From Nematostella vectensis (Eukaryota; Cnidaria; Anthozoa; Actiniaria; Edwardsiidae), in the NCBI RefSeq assembly GCF_932526225.1, contig NC_064035.1, positions 8,667,296 to 8,731,295 on the forward strand: a stretch of DNA of 64,000 bases, read 5' to 3'. Made by a program: the position numbers and the translations under genes. Of this stretch, positions 57,768 through 64,000 are shown one piece after another. The notes below the pieces were generated by a model that worked only from the letters and a program-made list of their open reading frames with translations, ran no database searches and had not been told where the DNA came from. How positions within the stretch are numbered: the first letter of the stretch is position 1; each line of letters opens with the position of its first letter.

Positions 57768-57923
57768 GGGGGCACAGTCATAAGTATCGTTTTTGAAAAA
57801 TAAAAAGACTCAACATTTCGCGGCCAATGTGGTGCGCACCTTGGTATGCGCCTGAACAGGTTTATTTTGTACAATACTGTAACATTTACTTGTCTTTTCG
57901 ACCCGTTCTCATGTTAAGGTTTC

Positions 57924-60900
57924 ATGGAAGTCTACGTTGCCAAAGTGCTAGTCATTGTGACATCTGTATTTGTTGGTTTAATGCTGCTCGTGTCTTACGC
58001 ACTTTATCGGAAGAGAAAGTGCCTTGAAAAACGTTCAACGCCAGCAGCCAGTGACCGGAAGTACATACCACCTTACGGTGAACTACGCAAACGTGATATC
58101 CCAGTAATCGACAGCGTACCATTTTGGGTCCCAGGCCGTCGTGGCAAGATTGTTAACGTCGAGGTTCAGCCCCGAGTCAAACGCCTCGGTCCAAGGTCAT
58201 CAACTCCTAAGCCGAGGAAAACAACGACTAGAAAAGTAACGTTATTTCTTCCCCTTCCAATATTCAGGTTTTTTGGTCCTTTTTTTTCCTAATTTCAGTT
58301 TTATTATTGTTAGCTTGTTTTATTTTAAGGGCGTAATCTTTTCGTTGTAATCTTCAGCAGATCTTGAAGAGACACGTCTGTATTCTAAGGGGACACTTTG
58401 GGGTTGGGATATAAAAAGGGGTTGATAATGGGCTTCTTGATGATAATATGAGAAATTACGAAAGAGGAGCATGGTCGCACGGTTCATTGGCCAGACATTT
58501 TTCTCAAAAGGGGAAGGTGAACAGAGCAACTATTTCATCCCCACTCTCGATTTGCCCCTGTGAGACCCCGTTGTAAATAACTGGTGGTGTATTTGTTTCG
58601 ATATAGGAAAAAGAGACAAATCCTCAACTTATGTTTTCAGTCAAATATAACACTAAAAGGTGAGTCACACGACTACAAACACAAAAACACAGCCAAACAC
58701 ACGTTCTGACCAGGGGTGGTAAGGGGGTGGTGGTGGTGGTGGTGGTGGTGGGGGGGTTGTGGTCCCTGCACTTTTCACGAGTTTCAAAAATCGGAAATCA
58801 CGTTTCACGATAAACTGATAAACTGACGAAAACGATCAATCTTTACTCGGAAATCCCGATTCACGATTTTTAGAGGGCATAAATCACGATTCACGATTTT
58901 AACGCCCCTGTCTGATTGGTAAGCTACAGGACAAGAACTGAGGTAATTTATAATATGTATCCGCTTTGTTTCGCAAATATAATAGCCTGCCAGTTGGCTC
59001 TCATTCGAGCCAATCCGAAATGTTTTGTTTCCGAATATAGGGAATTCTGTGATGCACCCTCGCCGTTACACGCGCTACAGAATAGCCCAATTTTTAGTTC
59101 CACCCGTGAATACTTCATGATTCCGCTGGTATTCGCAATCGAATTGAAACCGAGGCTTGCACTGTATTTATGCGTCCTCTGTGCCTATGACCAGCAGGCA
59201 CAACGGAACTCGAAACTGGACTAATCCCAATATTCGAAAACAAAACATTTCAAAATAACCCCGAATGAGAGCCGGCTAGCAGGCAACAGATATAATAACT
59301 ATAATTTGGCCACTTAACCAATGGGATGGGACAAATAGGACCAGAAAACCCGACCTACTAAACCACAGGTCAATTTTATAGTGAATGATTTGAAGGTGGT
59401 AATTCTTATAAATATTGTGAAAGGCAAAAGGTAAAATATCAGTGGTGAATGTATACGTCCACAAAAGGAAGGAAGTGACTAATTGTGACGACAACTTTTG
59501 CCACTAAGGTATTAGCGGACAAGAGAGGTCGCGACAGCGTGAGTTCGAGCAGGGAAATCAACAACACAGAGATGAATTCAAACAGCGATTTAATAAAAAT
59601 GCAAACTTAATCATAGTTACCTTCCTACAGCGCTCCCTGTTAAGTCTTGACCAAGTCTCGATCTGTACCACTCTAACTAACGCTTCTCTCTGCTCCGCAT
59701 TTATGCGCGCTTGGGGCGATACTGTACATCAGTGCTTTATCTCGTAACCCAAGCGACGCCTTTCAGATTGGAACGTTAGCGTAAATCATTTTTATACTAT
59801 GCTAAATACCGGAAAATTATATAAAGCTATTTTTATGGTTATTTTTACAATATGTTTGATAGCGTGATTAATAGCGTGCTTTGGTTTAGCTAAAATCGTG
59901 ATTTTTATAGAATCATAAATATATAATAAGGTTATGGAACAACTAAGAAACTCTGACCAGAAACACTGAATAATTAATAACTTTTAACTTCGTGCCTGGA
60001 AAAGTGTTAGTACAAGCACGCGAGTCGCTTCTGATAGGAACGTTCATTCATGTGTGCACACTTCAGTGGTTATTTTGTGGATTCCGTTATTGTTTTTGGA
60101 CAACTGACAATTCTGTCCTTACATAATGTAAGACAAAAGAAACGCAACACAGATAGATAAATGGGGTCGCGAATTCTAAGAGCGTACCAGGATTTTTATA
60201 TTAAAAAATGATGTGTGTGTCGGGCCTTTAGCCACCCTTAAATCCGCCCTGGAATATGTAAGAGGTTGTCTCTTTCTTTCCTTGTTTAGATCCACGCTGT
60301 TGGTGGACCTCCTTGACTCGAAACACCTCGACAAGGCGAACTTGGTCATGAGTCCGCCTACCTCTACCTTCACGGGCACGCATTGGGACGCTACACCCCA
60401 GTCCCACTCGTCCGTGTTTTCCCCAGTGTCTCTCTCCCCACGCAGCACACAGGACACCCGGACTCAGACTCCTCCACAGGCGTCAGGACGAAGGAGGCCA
60501 TCATCATTTGAAATAGAAATGACATACGATGAGCTTCAACTCAGCTCTTTGCAATTCAGGTACTATTTAAGGGCCATGGCCTTCTGGGTACATTCTAAAC
60601 AAAAGAGCCATGAGTGAAACGATTAAGAGCAACGATACCCTGGGGTACCAGAGGCTCCAGGCTTCGCGACGAAAACGTTTTGAGCGCCGCGAAGTTCGGA
60701 GCCTCTGGTACCCAGGGTATAGCAACAGGTGAAACTATGAACCTCTCGTACCCATAGGATCATTGAGGGATTAGTTAAAAAGGGATTTAAGAAGTTCTAT
60801 CTCGCCGCCATTTTATGCTCCGCTGAATGCCGAGTCATGCAAAGAATCCATTTCCATCGGCTAATTAAAGCAAGTAACCAAAATATTTTCAATCTCATCA

Positions 60901-62118
60901 ATAACATATCAGACTTTATTCGTAGATTGTTTTTTTAAAATCTCCTTGCGGATAAACCGCTGTATTCTCAATGATGAACAATAACAAAGGAGTGGGTGAT
61001 CGGCATTCCTTAACCCACAATTCCTTTTCATATTTTCTAGTTATTTTTGACACACAAAAAAAGTATAGAAACTCAACTACCAAGTATTCAACGCGAAATA
61101 TTTTATGTGACTTAGTGTGATGGGCTATGACGAGTATTCGAGGCAGAAAGTGTTGGGTGACGTCGTTCTACCGATGGCTGAGCTCAGCATGCAGGGTCTG
61201 GACGTGACACGTGAACTGATCATGTGGCGAGATGTGCAGACACGAGAGATGCAGGTATGTGAACACGAGAACGTGACACGAGACGTGAACACAAAAACGT
61301 GACACGTAAACACAAGAACGTGACACGAGACGTGAACACAAGAACGTGACACATGAACACAAGAACGTGACACATGAACACAAAAATGTTACACGTTAAC
61401 ACAAGAATGTTACACGTGAACACAAGGTGACACGCGAACACAAGAATGTTACACGCGTGAACACAAGAACGTGACACGTTAACACAAGGTGACACGTGAA
61501 CACAAGAACGTAACACGTGAACACAAGAATGTTACACGCGAACACAAGAACGTGACACGTGAACACAAGAACCTAACACGTGAACACAAGAATGTGACAC
61601 GTGAACACAAGAGCGTGGCACGTGAACACACAAGAACGTGACGCGTGAACACGAGAACTTGACACGTGAACACAAGAATTTAACACGTGAACGCACAAGA
61701 ACGTGACGCGTGAAATGATCATGTGGCGGGATGTAGACAGGGGAGATACAGGTTTATGAACATAGGGACGTAACACATGAACTTCTCGTTATGAGTTTCG
61801 TTCGCGGGAGATCTAGGACAGACAAGTGGAATCTGGGTGTTAGAGGCTATGTTGCGCCAACCATATTATCCGGCCGATAACAGGATGGTAACTGGGTGCG
61901 GCAATAGCAAATAATACTGCAAAACAAGGGTTCCTATTTTTTTTCAATTCCTTCGACACAAGAAAAGTTGATTTTCGAGTTCTCAGCCTCAGAAGTTGTC
62001 TATCAAATGACGTTGAAATTCTTTTCCTCAGCGCTCCAAAGAGAAAAAGTCGTCTAAAGAAATTGGCGAATCCTCTGCTGAGCCCACGGCAAGCGAGTCC
62101 CAGTGCAGTCCATCCTAG
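57924..62118 (+). CDS. Single-C2 membrane protein, synaptotagmin-like (copy 2)
   Basis: Exons 57924-58235, 58607-58659, 60290-60559, 61116-61254 and 62032-62118 join in phase to 286 residues. Residues 5-29 are a membrane segment (VLVIVTSVFVGLMLLVSYALY) followed by RKRK, then a basic linker and one C2 domain starting at PQLMFSVKYNTKRSTLLVDL. The loop 1 region is replaced by a Ser/Pro/Thr-rich insert of about 60 residues, then FEIEMTYDELQL and VMGYDEYSRQKVLGDV follow. Loss of the loop 1 acidic set suggests no calcium binding. The first two introns lie at the same places and phases as in the gene at 51729, showing common origin by tandem duplication; two later introns are absent from copy 1. The C-terminal tail is Ser/Glu-rich and ends CSPS. 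The exon at 61116 borders a tandem array. Confidence 0.75.
60635..60720. mobile_element. Small foldback element in an intron of copy 2
   Basis: ATACCCTGGGGTACCAGAGG faces CCTCTGGTACCCAGGGTAT, with AGCAAC on both sides (60628-60633 and 60721-60726), giving an 86-bp hairpin with a possible 6-bp target duplication. Confidence 0.6.
61255..61760. repeat. About 21-bp tandem array at a donor of the second C2 gene
   Basis: Roughly 20 variable copies of GAACACAAGAACGTGACACGT begin within 7 bases of the donor at 61254. The array closes at 61703-61760 with a second, mutated copy of the exon end plus donor region (ACGCGTGAAATGATCATGTGG..., then GATACAGGTTTATGAACA), matching 61204-61261. The unit itself resembles exon text (GACGTGACACGTGAAC at 61201). 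Long minus-strand ORFs over this region are by-products of the repeat. Confidence 0.85.
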
Positions 62119-62323
62119 CTTGCACATCAGTCGGGGACGTGATTTGTGAAGGAGAAGGGGCAGGCAAAGTGGAGGAGGATACCTGTCTCTGGTGGATCAA
62201 GCAATCAGGGACATTTTCACCCGAGACTCCCTCCCTTGCCATAGCGTTTACCCAGCTTTTTAAAAATTCATGACATTCATATGTTTATGTTTTGGTTATG
62301 TTTTAGGAGTTTTGTTGAGTGAT

Positions 62324-62474
62324 GCTAAGGCTAAGTTCAAACATCGTATTATCCATTAGCCGTATTCGATGCAAATGCATGCAAACGAATCAAGTGGATT
62401 GTTTCATCTTCATTTGCATGCATTTGCATTGAATACGGCTCATGGATTATATGACGTTTAAACTTAGCCTAAGC
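62324..62474. mobile_element. Palindromic MITE, 151 bp
   Basis: GCTAAGGCTAAGTTCAAAC... faces ...GTTTAAACTTAGCCTAAGC, with CCGTATTCGATGCAAATGCATGCA and its near complement inside, so that the whole element folds into one hairpin. No coding content. Confidence 0.65.
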
Positions 62475-62881
62475 TATTTTTGTCTTAAATGCTGGACTAT
62501 AAGCTATTAAAACTACAATATCTAAATTTATAATAAACGTGGCCTACGCTTATTGCAAATATGTTCCAAATATAATTGGCAATAACAAAATAAGTCGCTA
62601 TTTTCTTTGTCCCAGCACGATTCCTCTTCTTAATGCAATGTAGTAAAATAGTGACAGTGCCCATCCATCAATTGTTAGTAAGAATTAAAAATAAAATGAT
62701 TCTTTTTGAAGACCCGGAACATGATTTGTAGTCACTGGCTTTGTTCTTTTACAGCACCTCTGTTTCGTTCGTTCTGTCGTTTCTGGAGAGAGTTTCTTGT
62801 TGTTGAGTAAAAAGACCATAAGGGGAATACATAAGTTTGGCGCGGGAAAAAGTCCATTGTCGTTTTCTCTCCATTTCAATC

Positions 62882-62980
62882 TCACGGTACACATCGTATA
62901 ACACGTCCAAAAAATACTCCTCCAGCTAACGATGCACAAATCAGAGCATACAACCCAAGGACAACTAATATCTCCGCCAT
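62882..62980 (-). CDS. Possible small membrane peptide, unknown
   Basis: A 32-codon frame from ATG at 62980 starts MAEILVVLGLYALICASLAG, which would be one membrane helix, then stops. Another frame over the following bases (about 62930 to 62690) is open and reads EEYFLDVLYDVYREIEMER, so an intron (TTAG acceptor near 62932) or a frameshift might join them. No family is recognised. Confidence 0.2.
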   Translation of the reverse strand: MAEILVVLGLYALICASLAGGVFFGRVIRCVP

Positions 62981-63577
62981 GATATTATTCACTGATGCAG
63001 AAAAACGCTAAATCATTTGACGCAGTCAAGTCAGTCGTAATAAATCCACCACAGGTATCCCGCTCATGTATGCAGTCTTATCAAGAGAGCATAAAATAAG
63101 AGAGGGACACTTTGGTATTACCCGCGCGCCATGTCGATTCCGATATCGGCTATTTTTGTAACCACCACCCCACCACTATGCGCGTGAGCATTTTTACTCA
63201 CCCTATCCCCGCGCTTTGGCATTTACATCTTGTTGTTTGCCGCTATTTTGTGACATCAAACCGAAAAAAACAAACACCCTATTTGCACAAATACCATCGA
63301 AAATGTCATTCTAGCATCAAGGATACGGGCAGTTGCAGTTTATTAAGGAGATGTAGTATTTCGAGGATTGCAAGGTTTCCAAAACGAGACTTCATTCAAA
63401 ATCAAGAGCGGAATACCCCGTGCTTCAATCACCGTTTTTGCTCTATATATTGACCATTTGCCGTCAAAATCGCCAACTTAAAGTAGTTTTATTGCATATT
63501 TTCGAAAATCACTACGCAGTACCCTGTGGTTTTTAGTTAATTTCAAAATCTCGGTATAAATAGGGCTGGCTGCCAGA

Positions 63578-63655
63578 CTATAAAAATAGCATGATCCTAG
63601 GAAACGCCATGACACTTATATAATGCAGATGATTGCCCCTACTTATGAGCTCCTG
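63578..63655. mobile_element. Right-end fragment of the 481-bp inverted-repeat family
   Basis: ATAGCATGATCCTAGGAAACG...GATTGCCCCTACTTATGAGC...CCTG matches 45153-45236 of the complete element at 44756-45236. The left half is not seen here. Confidence 0.6.
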
Positions 63656-64000
63656 ATATATGTCTTTATCATACACGCAAAGCAGGCGTAAAAAATCACG
63701 CACATACTCGTTTTTGTGCCAGCTTATGTTTTGATAATTGAGGAATATTTGAGATTTATAACATCTGGATATAAGAACTAACTAAAGAATGAGGTTTCTT
63801 CCTCATGGACTACCTGTGGAACAACTTGCTGTGTCCCAGACTCCCAAGCATGCCCTCATCCAAGATGGCGCATATGGCGCACCATCCGGCGAGTATAAGT
63901 TTGTTGTGTTTTTTTTTAATCAGTTCGCTATGACGGTACGACTCAACACTCGGTTGCTATTAAGACTAGTTGCCACCACCCAATGTTTTACCAAACGTGC

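Larger units (their letters stand above)
54531..57918. other. Spacer between the two C2 genes
   Basis: Contains a Harbinger-type MITE (54920-55146), GC-rich sequence at 54590-54720, a GCCCGTACCCAGGATTT repeat fragment at 55810 (also seen near 34355), long homopolymer G or C runs (56909, 57249, 57751) and a tRNA-derived SINE fragment (57560-57720). No exon is recognised; the ORF at 55535-55735 is low-complexity. Confidence 0.4.
62119..64000. other. Right edge of window, no supported gene
   Basis: Contains the hairpin MITE at 62324-62474, a short minus-strand ORF at 62882-62980 and a partial transposon end at 63578-63655. A plus-strand ORF at 63112-63453 has no recognisable features. Sequence near 63800-63900 with AAGATGGCGC could be a promoter or first exon of the next gene, but nothing decisive is visible. 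Confidence 0.3.

Noticed and set aside
61125..61776. Several minus-strand ORFs of 64-98 codons rich in Cys, Ser, Val and His
   Set aside because: They are translations of the 21-bp tandem array on the opposite strand of the C2 gene; the repetitive text has no protein family features.

Overview
This is metazoan nuclear DNA, most likely from an anthozoan cnidarian (a sea anemone such as Nematostella). The genes have many short exons, compact GT-AG introns and unmethylated-style invertebrate composition. The repeats are typical of cnidarians: a tyrosine-recombinase retroelement, Penelope-like fragments carrying hammerhead ribozymes, and many short inverted-repeat elements. The species is inferred; the genes themselves are recognised from protein sequence.

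Layout. Positions 1-6620 are packed with mobile DNA: an unnamed transposase-like gene set among ten copies of a 14-bp motif, a complete but decayed Ngaro/PAT-type retrotransposon, and a Penelope end fragment. Positions 6668-13374 (-) hold the N-terminal half of DNA topoisomerase II in 12 exons; its cleavage domain is not in the window. Positions 15306-19390 (+) hold a complete chondroitin polymerizing factor gene (7 exons), divergent from TOP2. Positions 19391-23500 hold small transposons and a 40-bp minisatellite. Positions 23502-41356 (-) hold a complete BAZ2-type chromatin remodeller, reconstructed here in 39 coding exons that stay in frame for 2049 codons. Positions 41357-51728 are gene-poor and contain MITEs and a Penelope remnant. 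Positions 51729-54168 and 57924-62118 (+) hold two tandem paralogues encoding single-C2, single-membrane-span synaptotagmin-like proteins. Positions 62119-64000 hold only repeats and weak ORFs.

The most unusual pattern is that four separate tandem arrays, in four of the five host genes, each repeat an exon-intron junction: the acceptor in TOP2 (41 bp x 9), the acceptor in BAZ2 (117 bp x 8), the donor in the first C2 gene (34 bp x 22), and exon-end sequence around the donor in the second C2 gene. In the three that can be read precisely, use of a wrong copy meets an early stop, so splicing must choose one site from many near-identical ones. A fifth, diverged duplication spans another BAZ2 acceptor. 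A second highlight is the set of hammerhead ribozyme cores at Penelope ends, one of them at the centre of a perfect 147-bp palindrome.

The host genes show no operon-like link. TOP2 and BAZ2 act in the nucleus on DNA topology and chromatin, CHPF in the Golgi on chondroitin synthesis, and the C2 proteins probably at membranes.
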